Source: VBAU01 sp036005185 (GTDB taxonomy: Bacteria; Bacteroidota; Bacteroidia; Chitinophagales; Chitinophagaceae). From it: a DNA stretch of 64,000 nucleotides. Location: NCBI GenBank assembly GCA_036005185.1, contig DASYQS010000002.1:62001-126000 (forward strand). Direction: 5' to 3'. This document shows positions 23,933 to 33,027 of this stretch, in pieces; positions within the stretch are counted from its first letter, which is position 1, and each line of letters begins with the position of its first letter. A program made the translations under genes and the position numbers. A model generated the notes under the pieces. That model was given only the letters and a program-made list of their open reading frames with translations, ran no database searches and was not told the DNA's origin.

Positions 23933-24430
23933 TTGACACAGATCGGGTTGATATCGGACACGCATGGTTTCCTCGACGAAAATGTTTTTAGCTATTTTAA
24001 AAATTGTAATGAAATATGGCATGCTGGTGATTTTGGGAGTATTGAAGTAGCTCACCGTCTTACTACTCAAAGCAGCCTGCCGCTCAAAGGCGTTTATGGA
24101 AATATTGACGGGCAGGGTATACGAAGTGAATTTCCTGAACAATTGGTTTTCACATGTGAAGAAGTGAAAGTATTGATCCGTCATATCGGCGGCTATCCTC
24201 CTAAATATAATCCTGAAACAAAAAAAGAATTGCTTATTCACAAACCGCAGCTTTTTATTAGCGGTCATTCACATATTTTAAAAATTATTTACGATGATAA
24301 GCTGAATTGTTTGCACATGAATCCCGGCGCTGCAGGTAAACAAGGCTGGCAGAAGGTAAGAACCATTATTCGTTTTGCAATTGAAGGAAAAGAAATTAAA
24401 AATTGTGAAGTGATTGAACTAGGAAAATAA
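23933..24430 (+). CDS. YfcE/MJ0936-type metallophosphoesterase, TTG start
   Basis: A 165-residue phosphodiesterase. The metal-binding motifs are all present: SDTHG at 9-13, HAGDFG near 35, VYGNID near 55 and SGHSH near 115. No in-frame ATG exists between the upstream stop (23918) and the DTH motif, and only four residues can precede the conserved GLISDTHG, so TTG at 23933 is the likely start. The family hydrolyses phosphodiesters in vitro; the physiological substrate is generally unknown. Confidence 0.92.
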   Translation: MTQIGLISDTHGFLDENVFSYFKNCNEIWHAGDFGSIEVAHRLTTQSSLPLKGVYGNIDGQGIRSEFPEQLVFTCEEVKVLIRHIGGYPPKYNPETKKELLIHKPQLFISGHSHILKIIYDDKLNCLHMNPGAAGKQGWQKVRTIIRFAIEGKEIKNCEVIELGK

Positions 24431-24478
24431 CTTTCCTAAAATGCATGAAATAAACTAACTTCTCTAAAACTTTTTACC

Positions 24479-25585
24479 ATGCCAACTGACCGCCGTTCAT
24501 GGCTAAAGCAAAGCAGTTTTGCGCTGGCTGGTTTGGGGCTCACTCCGATTTTAACCTCAGCAGAAGAAAAAAGATTTTTTTTACCAGGCAGTCCCATTTG
24601 GCTCAACAGCAATGAAAATGCGTATGGTCCCTCACCGCTTGCACGAAAAGCGATATTGGATAATTACAAAAATTCCAATCGCTACCCGGATGATTATATT
24701 CCCATTCTGAAGAAAAAAATTGCAGATCATTGGAATGTAGGCTCAGAAAATATTTTACTGGGCGCCGGATCTTCAGATATTATCGGGCTAGCCTGTAAAC
24801 ATGCAGCAAAAACCAAAGGCCATGTTGTCACGTCAGAACCATCCTATCGTGTTTGGAATAATCAGGCAAGTTCATTTGGGCTTTCATTCCAACGAATTCC
24901 ATTAACTGCCGAGAAAAAATCAGACTTGTCAAAAATGGTGAATAATATTACCAATGAAACAAGGATGATCTATTTCTGCAACCCTAATAATCCAACAGGC
25001 ACTGTTGCAGACATTACACAACTAAAAGAACAAGCTTTGGCTGCAGCAGAAAAAACATTGGTATTTATCGACGAAGCATATGCTGAATATGCTGAACTAC
25101 CTTCCTTAGCATTATTGGCTGTCAAAAATCCAAACATTATTGCTGCAAAAACTTTTTCAAAAATCTATGGCCTTGCCGGAGCAAGAGTGGGTTATGCAAT
25201 TGCTCATCCTGAAACGATTCAATCATTGAGCGCCTTTCAACCTTGGCCCGACGCAGGTGTAAGCATGGTATCATCAGTAGCGGCGATAGCTTCATTAGAT
25301 GACCAGGATTTTGTAAAACAATGCCGTGAAAAAGCAAGGCAAGCCAGACAAATGTGCTATGACTGCTTTAAAAAACTTACGTTAGATTATATCCCTTCTT
25401 CGACAAATTTCATTTTATTCAACATTGATAAAATAAAAGGGGATTTTACAGGCTTAATGCAGGCAAAAAACATTTATGTACAATTTCGCGAGCATTTTGG
25501 AGGTAAATGGTGCCGCGTAAGCATGGGAACTGTAGAGGAAATGGAGCAGTTTTGTAATGCTTTGAAGCAAATAGCTGCTGGATAA
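24479..25585 (+). CDS. Histidinol-phosphate-aminotransferase-like PLP enzyme with a Tat signal
   Basis: A 368-residue class I/II aminotransferase. The N-terminus MPTDRRSWLKQSSFALAGLG has twin Arg and a hydrophobic segment, so export by the Tat system in folded form is expected. The fold-type I motifs are present: NENAYGPSP near residue 41, NPNNPTGT near 165, DEAYAEYAE near 195, and the PLP-lysine motif TFSKIYGLAGARVGYA near 225. Canonical HisC is cytoplasmic and no his genes are nearby, so this is probably not the biosynthetic enzyme. The natural substrate is unknown. Confidence 0.9.
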   Translation: MPTDRRSWLKQSSFALAGLGLTPILTSAEEKRFFLPGSPIWLNSNENAYGPSPLARKAILDNYKNSNRYPDDYIPILKKKIADHWNVGSENILLGAGSSDIIGLACKHAAKTKGHVVTSEPSYRVWNNQASSFGLSFQRIPLTAEKKSDLSKMVNNITNETRMIYFCNPNNPTGTVADITQLKEQALAAAEKTLVFIDEAYAEYAELPSLALLAVKNPNIIAAKTFSKIYGLAGARVGYAIAHPETIQSLSAFQPWPDAGVSMVSSVAAIASLDDQDFVKQCREKARQARQMCYDCFKKLTLDYIPSSTNFILFNIDKIKGDFTGLMQAKNIYVQFREHFGGKWCRVSMGTVEEMEQFCNALKQIAAG

Positions 25586-25598
25586 ATATTTATCCTTC

Positions 25599-26507
25599 TC
25601 AGTATTTATGAAGGTCCTGTTTTAAAATGCTGGCCATTTCCGTGGCAAACTGTTTTGCATAAATACCTTTCACATCGAGTGTAGGATCAAAAATAGTTAT
25701 ATCAATCCCAGCAAACTTATTTGAGTGTATCAGGGGATTCAAAACCAACTTTAACTCTTCATAGCTCAAGCCATCTGGTTGTGGTGAATCCACACAAGGC
25801 ATAATATCATTGTTTAAAACATCCACATCAAAATGTATCCAGAAACCATCTAGTTTTTTTAAACTCACCATGTTCAAGAATTCCTTAACGATAGTTGAAA
25901 TTCCCTTTACACGTAAAGAAAGCAAATCGTAATAATGAATATTGCTTTCTCTTATGGCCCTTACATACCAGTCTATGGAAACGTCACGGTTAGCTACACA
26001 AAAAACATTTTCTTCATGCACATAAGGTTTTAGATTTTCAATATTGGTGAGCTTATTATGGCCATTGCCGGTTACAATAGCTAAATCCATTCCTGCTGCG
26101 CCACCACTTCCGGATTGGTGAGGCAAAACGTAATCAGTATGCCCGTCTAAAAAAAATAATCCATAATTACCATTTCGTTTTAAGGATAACGCTGCTGCTA
26201 TCAATACCGAACAATCACCACCAAGAACTACCACAATATTTTTCTTCTGAATATGCTTGTCTATAGCACTCGCCAGTTCTTTGCTGTAATCAATGATCTT
26301 ATCAGCATTCCTCACTTTACTTTCTTCGTCTATTATCATTGAATAAGCAGGTGGAGATACCGTAATTTTTTCCCGAATTCCAGCGAGCTGAGCAAAACCT
26401 TCCCTTTCCATCGCTTCAGGAAAAAATTTTACACCTGGCTCACTGTCAGGAGAAGGCGCCTTCAATCCAAGATTTGAAGGCGCCTCAATCAAAATGAAAT
26501 TTTCCAT
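25599..26507 (-). CDS. Arginase/agmatinase-family protein with Cys in the first metal motif
   Basis: The start MENFILIEAPSNLGLK at 26507 is chosen because the longer frame (26600) overlaps the upstream gene. Manganese motifs: GGDCS near residue 95 (the family standard is GGDHS), DGHTD near 120 and HFDVDVLNND near 225 (standard DxDxxDP). The first His ligand is thus Cys and the DP of the third motif is altered. This suggests an ureohydrolase-fold enzyme with a changed metal site or substrate. It lies 8 bases downstream of a VOC-fold gene. Confidence 0.87.
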   Translation of the reverse strand: MENFILIEAPSNLGLKAPSPDSEPGVKFFPEAMEREGFAQLAGIREKITVSPPAYSMIIDEESKVRNADKIIDYSKELASAIDKHIQKKNIVVVLGGDCSVLIAAALSLKRNGNYGLFFLDGHTDYVLPHQSGSGGAAGMDLAIVTGNGHNKLTNIENLKPYVHEENVFCVANRDVSIDWYVRAIRESNIHYYDLLSLRVKGISTIVKEFLNMVSLKKLDGFWIHFDVDVLNNDIMPCVDSPQPDGLSYEELKLVLNPLIHSNKFAGIDITIFDPTLDVKGIYAKQFATEMASILKQDLHKY

Positions 26508-26515
26508 TCCCGTTG

Positions 26516-26986
26516 TTAAGCATGCTGATGTGCCATTTCTTCCATGGCCTTTTTCATCTCTTTTTCCGAAACATCTCTTACATGTGTTGCAATGCTCCAT
26601 TCATACCCAAATGGATCTTCAATGAGTCCGCATCTGTCGCCATAAAACTGATCTTCCGCAGGTTTGATCAGTTTAGCCCTATTTTCTTCGGCTTTTTTAA
26701 TCGTTGCATCTACATCGGGTGTATAGACGTAGAGCTTCATTGAATTTCCACCCAATGTTTTTGGACTTTTATTGTTATACTGCGGGTCTTCTTCTGCCAG
26801 AAAGATGATGGAGTCACCGATAGTAAGCTCGGCATGCATCACTTTTTTATCGGGGCCTTCCATCCGCATTTTTTCTTTGGCTCCAAAAACATTTTTGTAC
26901 CATTCAATAGCCTCACTTGTGCCTTTAAAAGCAAGTGACGGCGTTACGGCATTATAGCCTTCAGCGATATAAGAATTTTTATTCAT
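26516..26986 (-). CDS. VOC-fold (PhnB/glyoxalase-like) protein
   Basis: A 156-residue protein with the PhnB-like pattern: NAVTPSLAFKGTSEAIEWYKN at the start (repeat one), KKVMHAELTIGDSIIFLAEE, and a second module ending CGLIEDPFGYEWSIATHVRDV. The family binds a metal in a paired beta-alpha-beta-beta-beta fold and includes bleomycin-resistance and glyoxalase proteins. The C-terminus is a short Met/Glu/His-rich tail. It precedes the arginase-like gene and probably shares its transcript. Confidence 0.88.
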   Translation of the reverse strand: MNKNSYIAEGYNAVTPSLAFKGTSEAIEWYKNVFGAKEKMRMEGPDKKVMHAELTIGDSIIFLAEEDPQYNNKSPKTLGGNSMKLYVYTPDVDATIKKAEENRAKLIKPAEDQFYGDRCGLIEDPFGYEWSIATHVRDVSEKEMKKAMEEMAHQHA

Positions 26987-27050
26987 TTTTACATTTTTTT
27001 GATTTTAGACAAATGGAGTTCATTCGAAAATTTTATAATTCACTTCATGG

Positions 27051-27524
27051 TTAAGAAATTTTCTGATATTTAGTACCAATGTAATCAATGAAATCCGGTT
27101 CTATGCCCTGTTGTCTTATCAGCATTTGCATCTGCGCCCTGTGGTGAATGGAATGATAATTTAGTTGCAATGCTATATCTACGAGCCTTACTTTCCATTT
27201 ACCTCCATCATAACCGGTAAATTCAATTTCTTCAAAAATTTCTTTTTCCGTTTTGCTTTGCAAAAGATTAATCCAGGTTGCAAGACTGTCATTCCATTTT
27301 TCTTCCAATTGTTCAAGGGGGTAAACCGGATCCCACCAACTCATCTGGGGGGAAGAAAAATCCCGCAATATTCTTGCCATCCACTTGTTTTGTGAATTAA
27401 TAAGATGACTGAAAAATTTTATACAACCATCCCGATCAGGCAAACCATTTATTTTTTTCAACATGTTTTTATTGGCGCCATCATTAAAAAGAAAACTATC
27501 GATAAGATGATCCCGCATCAACAT
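27051..27524 (-). CDS. DinB-family protein
   Basis: A 157-residue four-helix-bundle protein. Metal-binding His are seen in FFSHLINSQNKWMAR near residue 40 and in NYHSIHHRAQMQ near 129, the usual DinB/YfiT triad. The family includes thiol transferases and damage-inducible proteins. A second DinB protein is encoded at 44 kb. It lies 21 bases downstream of an NTF2-like gene on the same strand. Confidence 0.88.
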   Translation of the reverse strand: MLMRDHLIDSFLFNDGANKNMLKKINGLPDRDGCIKFFSHLINSQNKWMARILRDFSSPQMSWWDPVYPLEQLEEKWNDSLATWINLLQSKTEKEIFEEIEFTGYDGGKWKVRLVDIALQLNYHSIHHRAQMQMLIRQQGIEPDFIDYIGTKYQKIS

Positions 27525-27545
27525 AATACAATTATTTACGTGAAA

Positions 27546-28007
27546 TTAATTTTGAATGGGAGGCATCCTTGTCATCTGTACTTGTATGCACTTCCATTCT
27601 CCTTTTTCTTTTAGATATGTATCAGTGTACCTGCTTTCACCGATTACCCATTTACCATTCCTTAAACTTTTATCTCTGGTTTTTGCAACGATCAATGCCA
27701 TATTTCCAAAAACTCTGATCTGCACTTCTTCCAAATCAAATTCGGGCATTACTGTTTTATCATAACCATGGGCCCATCCATTCAGATATGTTTGCCGGTC
27801 GCTAAGCCTACCATCTGTTCCTATAAAAAGAAAATTAGAATGGATGATCTTGCTGTGTTCAACAGTATCGTTGTTAATAAAATTTTTGATGAATTGATGG
27901 TTTATCGCAGCAAGCGTTTCCTCATCTTGATTTATGGGCTTACTGGTTTGCCCGTAACTTATAATCGTTATTCCTACCACCCCAATCGATAACAACAAGT
28001 GTTTCAT
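27546..28007 (-). CDS. Secreted NTF2-like (SnoaL/DUF4440-type) protein
   Basis: The start MKHLLLSIGVVGITIISYGQ at 28007 gives a signal peptide; the frame is open to 28085 without a sensible start. The mature part has the cone-shaped NTF2-like fold of DUF4440 proteins: an initial helix (EETLAAINHQFIKNFINND), the IGTDGRLSDRQTYLNGW segment and terminal strands (ESRYTDTYLKEKGEWKCI). These proteins bind or convert small hydrophobic ligands; function here is unknown. Confidence 0.85.
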   Translation of the reverse strand: MKHLLLSIGVVGITIISYGQTSKPINQDEETLAAINHQFIKNFINNDTVEHSKIIHSNFLFIGTDGRLSDRQTYLNGWAHGYDKTVMPEFDLEEVQIRVFGNMALIVAKTRDKSLRNGKWVIGESRYTDTYLKEKGEWKCIQVQMTRMPPIQN

Positions 28008-28095
28008 AAGTAAAAAAATGTTTTGATTCAGGCAATATTGCCATTGGAAACGAAGGTAACAGCCGTTGAAAAAAACGACCTTCAAAAACTTGCTT

Positions 28096-28944
28096 TTATA
28101 TTAATTGTTTGCGGTATGCAGAAGGATTTATTTTAAACCTCAGTCTGTACGCTGTGGCAAAATGTTCGGGGCTATTGAAGCCACAGGCAAAAGCTATATG
28201 AGTAATAGACTGATCGGTTGTGGTAAGTAACAGCTTTGCATGATTCAACCTTACTTCCGTAAGATACTGGTGCGGAGAAATATTCATGATGGCTTTAAAA
28301 ATACGGCTAAAATGAAAAGGGCTCACGAGGCAGTGTTTTGCTAATTGCTGTAATGAAATATTTTGGCTAAAGTTTTCAAAAATATATGCTCTGGCATTTT
28401 CAACAGTGCCCAGATGAAATTGCTTCAACGAATCAGGAACAAACAATACCGGTTTTGAATCAGTCAAAACGTTCATCAGTTTTTCGATCAAATCCATCAC
28501 CATTTCATCTATTTGCAAATTCCCGGCATTTTTTTTCTCAGCTTTCTTCCAAATGAGATTGTGAAAATAATCTAGCTCAGGATTTGATTGCAGCAATAAA
28601 GAGTGAATATCATTATTCTTCAAAAACCAGGCAGCCTGTTTATACTGCTCCTGCATCTCCCTCAAAAAATCAGCTTTAAATTCAAAAACTGTGACAATAT
28701 CAGGCTGACCATCGATATGCGTAGCTATATGCTCATAGCCGGGTTTTGAAATCAACACTCGTCCGGCATGAACTTCATCTTTTCTTCTAAAAGTTTGATA
28801 TCCAAAAAAGCCTTTTCGAATAAAGCTCACACAAAGGCTTTCATTGTATTCAGGATTTGAAACCGAACAAATATCACAATGACATTTATAGTCAGTGATT
28901 CTGTAAAAATCTGACCGGTATAATGTGTGAATATCAGCTAACAT
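28096..28944 (-). CDS. AraC-family transcriptional regulator
   Basis: A 282-residue protein with an N-terminal cupin-like sensing domain and a C-terminal double helix-turn-helix (about residues 185-282). In the latter, NISLQQLAKHCLVSPFHFSR is the first helix-turn-helix and FACGFNSPEHFATAYRLRF the second. Four Cys and His residues in DYKCHCDICSV near residue 20 could bind a metal. It is adjacent to the NTF2-like gene and to the beta-galactosidase, either of which may be a target. Confidence 0.9.
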   Translation of the reverse strand: MLADIHTLYRSDFYRITDYKCHCDICSVSNPEYNESLCVSFIRKGFFGYQTFRRKDEVHAGRVLISKPGYEHIATHIDGQPDIVTVFEFKADFLREMQEQYKQAAWFLKNNDIHSLLLQSNPELDYFHNLIWKKAEKKNAGNLQIDEMVMDLIEKLMNVLTDSKPVLFVPDSLKQFHLGTVENARAYIFENFSQNISLQQLAKHCLVSPFHFSRIFKAIMNISPHQYLTEVRLNHAKLLLTTTDQSITHIAFACGFNSPEHFATAYRLRFKINPSAYRKQLI

Positions 28945-29002
28945 TGTTTATGTATTTCTTTCTTTACCTCTCGCTGCACAACAATAATTATTCCCATTTA
29001 AA

Positions 29003-31423
29003 TTATTTGACCCTAATGGTTACGGTTGAAGATTGCAAGCCTTCTGCAGTTGCAGTAAGCGCAATTACTCCGGATTTAATATTTGACTGAACAATGGCTA
29101 GGCACAAACCATTTAACGCCCTGCGCTCCGTGGACTTAAAAGAGGTAAGATCAGTTTCACTTCCGTTGTCGGTTCCTGCAATCAATCCTTCGCCGGCAAT
29201 TTTGAAATGGATCAAGTTATCAGCCGTTGGAACAATATTTCCGTCTTTATCAACAACCTTTGCCGTTATAAAGGAAAGGTCATCCCCATTAGCGTGCATA
29301 ATTGCTCTGTCGGCTGTTAGAATAATTTTTGCAGGTACGCTCGCCGTAGTAATTGCTTTTGTGACCACATCCTTGCCGTTTTGTTTTGAAACAGCTCTCA
29401 AATTACCGGGTTCATATTTTACTCTCCACATTACATGGAGATCATCACCTGTTTTCTTTTTTGCGCCTAATGATTTTCCATTTAAAAATAATTCCACTTC
29501 GTCAGCATGATTATAGTACGCCCAAACATCGATTGTATCACCCGTTTTCCAATTCCAGTGCGGAAAAATATGCAAAACAGCTTTATCTGTCCATTCACTT
29601 TGATACATGTAATACACATCTTTTGGAAAACCAGCCAGATCAATTATGCCAAAATAGGAACTGCGTGCAGGCCAGGGATAGGGTGTGGGTTCACCGATGT
29701 AGTCAAAACCCGTCCAGATAAACATGCCCGAAAGAAAGTCATATTTCTTTATGATCTTCCATGTTTCTTCATGTGTTGACCCCCAGGGCGCGGAGCAATT
29801 ATCATAAGCTGAACAAGTAAGATCAGGGTTTCCTTTTGAAAGGGGTTTATCCCAACGCTCTGGCCATCTTCTGATGCTGTCAGACGGCATATCATAATGT
29901 CCTCTTGTTTGCAATGCAGAAGTAGTTTCTGTGCCAATAAATTTTTTGCCGGGAAAGCGCTGATGAAAGCCGGCAAAATTATGTTGATCATAATTATACC
30001 CAATTAGGTCAAGCGCATTTGCCTTATACAAGGGGTTATTTGGATTGGGGTTATTTGTTGCTGATACGATCGGGCGTGTAATATCTAATGATCTTATGAT
30101 GCTTGTCAATTCTCTTGTGATAACCGTACCCAAGGAATCTTTATCATCCCATTGTTCTATTACTTCGTTACCAATGCTCCAAAGAAAAACACATGGATGA
30201 TTTCTATCTCTGTAAACCTGATCTTCCAGATCCTTTATGTGCCATTCATCCCAATCCAAGTGGTAATCGTATTTTGTTTTTTGTCTCTTCCACATATCAA
30301 AGGCTTCGTCCATCACGATGAAACCCATTTCATCACAAAGGTCAAGTAATTCAGGTGCTGGTGGGTTGTGCGAAGTGCGAATGGCATTACAACCCATGGC
30401 CTTGAGTAATTCCAACTGCCTTTGCAAAGCTGTTTTATGAATGGCCGTTCCGAGACAACCCAGATCATGATGATTACAAACTCCTTTTATTTTCAAAAGT
30501 TTTCCATTCAATGAAAAACCTTTGTCAGCATCAAAAGAAAAATAGCGAATGCCAAAATGGGTGCTGTATTCATCATATACTTTATTATCGCTAACAACTT
30601 TAGTTAAAGCCTTGTACAAATACGGTTTTGTATCATACCAAAAACTAGGTTGATTGATAATTATATCCTGTTCAAGATTCGTAACCGAATCTTGAACAGT
30701 AAGTGGCGTAATCTTTTTAGCTATCTCTTTTCCGGAGGCATTATAAAAAGAAGTTTGAACAGAAATATTTTTTTGCTGGCCCGAGGCATTCACAATTTTT
30801 GTTTCTAAATGCACTTTTGCTGATTGGGCACTAATTTCCGGCGTTGTAATAAAACTTCCCCAGTGAGCGACATGGATTTTATCAACAGTAGTTAACCAAA
30901 CGTTTCTGTAAATTCCCGATCCGGAATACCATCGGGAATTAGGCTGCTGTAGATTATCAACCTTAACAGAGATCCAATTTTTTTCACTACCAAATTTTAA
31001 ATAAGGAGTCAGCTCATATTGAAATGAAATATAACCGTTGGGTCTTTTGCCAAGGTAATGGCCATTGATCCAAACCTCGCTGTTTCGATACACGCCATCA
31101 AACTCAATAAATATCAACTTATTTTTTTGTTCAGATGGAATCGTAAAAGTTTTTCGATACCAGCCAATGCCCCCTCGCAGCGCTCCGCCGCCATTACCAG
31201 TAGGGCTGGTTGAATCAAAGGGCAATTCAATGCTCCAGTCATGGGGAAGGTTTAAACTTCGCCATGAATCATCATTAACGTTGGGGTCGTTATACGAATG
31301 AGTGCTATCTAATTTGAATTTCCAATTTTTATTAAATTGAACGCGAGTTTTGCGCTGAGCCGAAGAAGTAAGAAAGAAAAAAGAAAAAACGATCAGCAAA
31401 CCTGCCTTTATCCATTTTCTCAT
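29003..31423 (-). CDS. Secreted GH2 beta-galactosidase
   Basis: An 806-residue glycoside hydrolase with a signal peptide (ending near SSAQ). Domains in order: sugar-binding jelly-roll (about 25-190; GGIGWYRKTF and WINGHYLGKRPNGY), immunoglobulin-like domain, TIM barrel (about 300-590), DUF4982 and an invasin-like Ig domain at the C-terminus. The acid/base Glu is in SIGNEVIEQW; KFIGTETTSA carries the probable nucleophile. It should release beta-linked galactose from glycans outside the cytoplasm. A 14-base perfect hairpin lies inside the coding sequence. Confidence 0.93.
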   Translation of the reverse strand: MRKWIKAGLLIVFSFFFLTSSAQRKTRVQFNKNWKFKLDSTHSYNDPNVNDDSWRSLNLPHDWSIELPFDSTSPTGNGGGALRGGIGWYRKTFTIPSEQKNKLIFIEFDGVYRNSEVWINGHYLGKRPNGYISFQYELTPYLKFGSEKNWISVKVDNLQQPNSRWYSGSGIYRNVWLTTVDKIHVAHWGSFITTPEISAQSAKVHLETKIVNASGQQKNISVQTSFYNASGKEIAKKITPLTVQDSVTNLEQDIIINQPSFWYDTKPYLYKALTKVVSDNKVYDEYSTHFGIRYFSFDADKGFSLNGKLLKIKGVCNHHDLGCLGTAIHKTALQRQLELLKAMGCNAIRTSHNPPAPELLDLCDEMGFIVMDEAFDMWKRQKTKYDYHLDWDEWHIKDLEDQVYRDRNHPCVFLWSIGNEVIEQWDDKDSLGTVITRELTSIIRSLDITRPIVSATNNPNPNNPLYKANALDLIGYNYDQHNFAGFHQRFPGKKFIGTETTSALQTRGHYDMPSDSIRRWPERWDKPLSKGNPDLTCSAYDNCSAPWGSTHEETWKIIKKYDFLSGMFIWTGFDYIGEPTPYPWPARSSYFGIIDLAGFPKDVYYMYQSEWTDKAVLHIFPHWNWKTGDTIDVWAYYNHADEVELFLNGKSLGAKKKTGDDLHVMWRVKYEPGNLRAVSKQNGKDVVTKAITTASVPAKIILTADRAIMHANGDDLSFITAKVVDKDGNIVPTADNLIHFKIAGEGLIAGTDNGSETDLTSFKSTERRALNGLCLAIVQSNIKSGVIALTATAEGLQSSTVTIRVK
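30668..30699. repeat. Perfect 14-base hairpin inside the beta-galactosidase gene
   Basis: CTGTTCAAGATTCG (30668-30681) and CGAATCTTGAACAG (30686-30699) are exact reverse complements around a 4-base loop. The region encodes TVQDSVTNLEQD in an Ig-like domain. Confidence 0.8.
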
Positions 31424-31473
31424 AAATAATTTTGTTTTGTCATTTCACAGCTAAGGTAAGTTTAAAAAAAATT

Positions 31474-31489
31474 TGGAACTTAACTTGCA
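31474..31489 (+). promoter_or_regulatory. Candidate promoter of the small membrane protein gene
   Basis: TGGAACTTAACTTGCA fits the sigma-54 -24/-12 pattern (GG-N10-GC, TTGCA conserved) with two mismatches to the full consensus, 42 bases before the start codon. The overlapping TTAACTTGCA may instead be a -7 element of the housekeeping sigma factor, so the class is open. Confidence 0.35.
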
Positions 31490-31530
31490 TTTTACCCGAT
31501 CACAAAATTATAAACCCTTAATCTATCATT

Positions 31531-31950
31531 ATGAGTCCTGAGACACGCAAACTTGCCGGTATATTAATTGTTATTATACCCACTGTAATTTATGGCGGAG
31601 TAAGCATTCTTAATTTTTTGATTAACGACCCCGCATACATGCAAAACCCGCTTCGTCAAAATCTTTTTAGGGCAGGACATGCGCATGCAGGTGTATTGCT
31701 TGTTCTTTCACTTGTTGCCTTGTTATATGTTGATGAAGCCAACCTTTCAAAAGGATGGAAACGCGTCGTGAGAAGTTTTATTCCGTCAGCGGCTATTTTT
31801 TTACCTGCTGCATTTTTCTTTGCTGTGCTGAGTCCTGATGCCACAGAGCCCAATGGCTTTATTAATCTGGCTTATGTTGGGGTTGCCTTACTGGTTACGG
31901 GTTTGCTGGCATTAGGAATAGGATTGATACGAAAGAAAAAGGTGAGTTGA
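31531..31950 (+). CDS. Small membrane protein, four helices, conserved His motif
   Basis: A 139-residue integral membrane protein. Helices lie near 10-30, 50-66, 80-102 and 112-132. RAGHAHAGVLL near residue 48 places two His in the membrane, a pattern I associate with an uncharacterised family also present in Actinobacteria. The His pair might bind haem or a metal, but nothing else supports that. It is followed 57 bases later by an EamA-type transporter. Confidence 0.8.
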   Translation: MSPETRKLAGILIVIIPTVIYGGVSILNFLINDPAYMQNPLRQNLFRAGHAHAGVLLVLSLVALLYVDEANLSKGWKRVVRSFIPSAAIFLPAAFFFAVLSPDATEPNGFINLAYVGVALLVTGLLALGIGLIRKKKVS

Positions 31951-32007
31951 AAACTTAGCAAGATTTCAAAGAACTTCTTCACGCAATTCAATTTACTTGC
32001 AGCAGAA

Positions 32008-32952
32008 ATGGAAACTATGTCAAGGAAATGGAAGATTATATTGGCTTTTGCAGCAGTTTACCTTATCTGGGGATCAACTTATCTCGCCATTGTTTTTGCG
32101 ATCAGGGATATACCACCCTTTTTGATGTCGGGCATGCGCTTTTTTTTAGCAGGTATTTTGTTGTATGGATGGTGTGTGTTTGTTAGAAAAGAAAAACAAC
32201 CAGACCTTTCCTCATTAGGTAAAAATGCTTTATGTGGCATCCTTATGTTATTTGGAGGAACCGGTTCGCTGGCTTGGGCTGAGCAATATATTTCCAGCGG
32301 ATTAGCAGCGATCATTATCACTTCTATCCCCTTTTGGTTTGTTTTATTAGATAAAAAACAATGGTCATTTTATTTTTCAAACAAAATTATTTTGTTTGGG
32401 CTGCTGGTAGGATTTGCCGGTGTTGCCTTGCTGATATTTTTCGGAAAATCTTCTCCCGTTGTGTCAGCGCCGCATAGCAAACAATTGGCAGGCATGCTGA
32501 TTTTGATTGTTGGAGGAATATCTTGGACAGTTGGTTCATTGTATTCAAAATATAAACCTGCGAACTCATCCATTACAATGAATACCTCTATTCAACTAAT
32601 GATGGCAGGTTTATTCAGCACCTTAGTTGGAATCGTTACCGGTGAAGCGAAAGATTTTTCCTTTTCACAAATTCATACAAGTTCTTTGCTAGCCTTGCTT
32701 TATCTTGCTATGCTTGGCTCGCTCTTAACTTATCTCTGCTATATATGGCTTTTACAAGTAAGGCCAGCGGCGCAGGTAAGCTCATATGTATATGTAAATC
32801 CAATTGTAGCTATTGTATTGGGGGCCATTATTGGCAGAGAGATCATTACTGGGTGGCATATCATTTCACTCATAATTATTTTAGTTGGAGTATTATTGGT
32901 AAACCTTCCTAAATACAAAACAATAAGGAGTAAACAATTATCTGTAAGCTGA
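32008..32952 (+). CDS. EamA-family (DMT) transporter
   Basis: A 314-residue membrane protein with ten predicted helices in two EamA repeats. The first repeat begins FAAVYLIWGSTYLAIVFAIR, and the second contains LYLAMLGSLLTYLCYIWLL and NPIVAIVLGAIIGREI. It is closest in type to YedA-like drug/metabolite exporters. ATG codons at 32008 and 32017 are both possible. A TTTACTTGCA motif lies just upstream. The substrate is unknown. Confidence 0.92.
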   Translation: METMSRKWKIILAFAAVYLIWGSTYLAIVFAIRDIPPFLMSGMRFFLAGILLYGWCVFVRKEKQPDLSSLGKNALCGILMLFGGTGSLAWAEQYISSGLAAIIITSIPFWFVLLDKKQWSFYFSNKIILFGLLVGFAGVALLIFFGKSSPVVSAPHSKQLAGMLILIVGGISWTVGSLYSKYKPANSSITMNTSIQLMMAGLFSTLVGIVTGEAKDFSFSQIHTSSLLALLYLAMLGSLLTYLCYIWLLQVRPAAQVSSYVYVNPIVAIVLGAIIGREIITGWHIISLIIILVGVLLVNLPKYKTIRSKQLSVS

Positions 32953-33027
32953 ATCTTAATGACAACATTAACTCTGACATTTTATAACTTTTTCAAAACA
33001 CTTACCCGAAATATTAACTGTTTTAAA

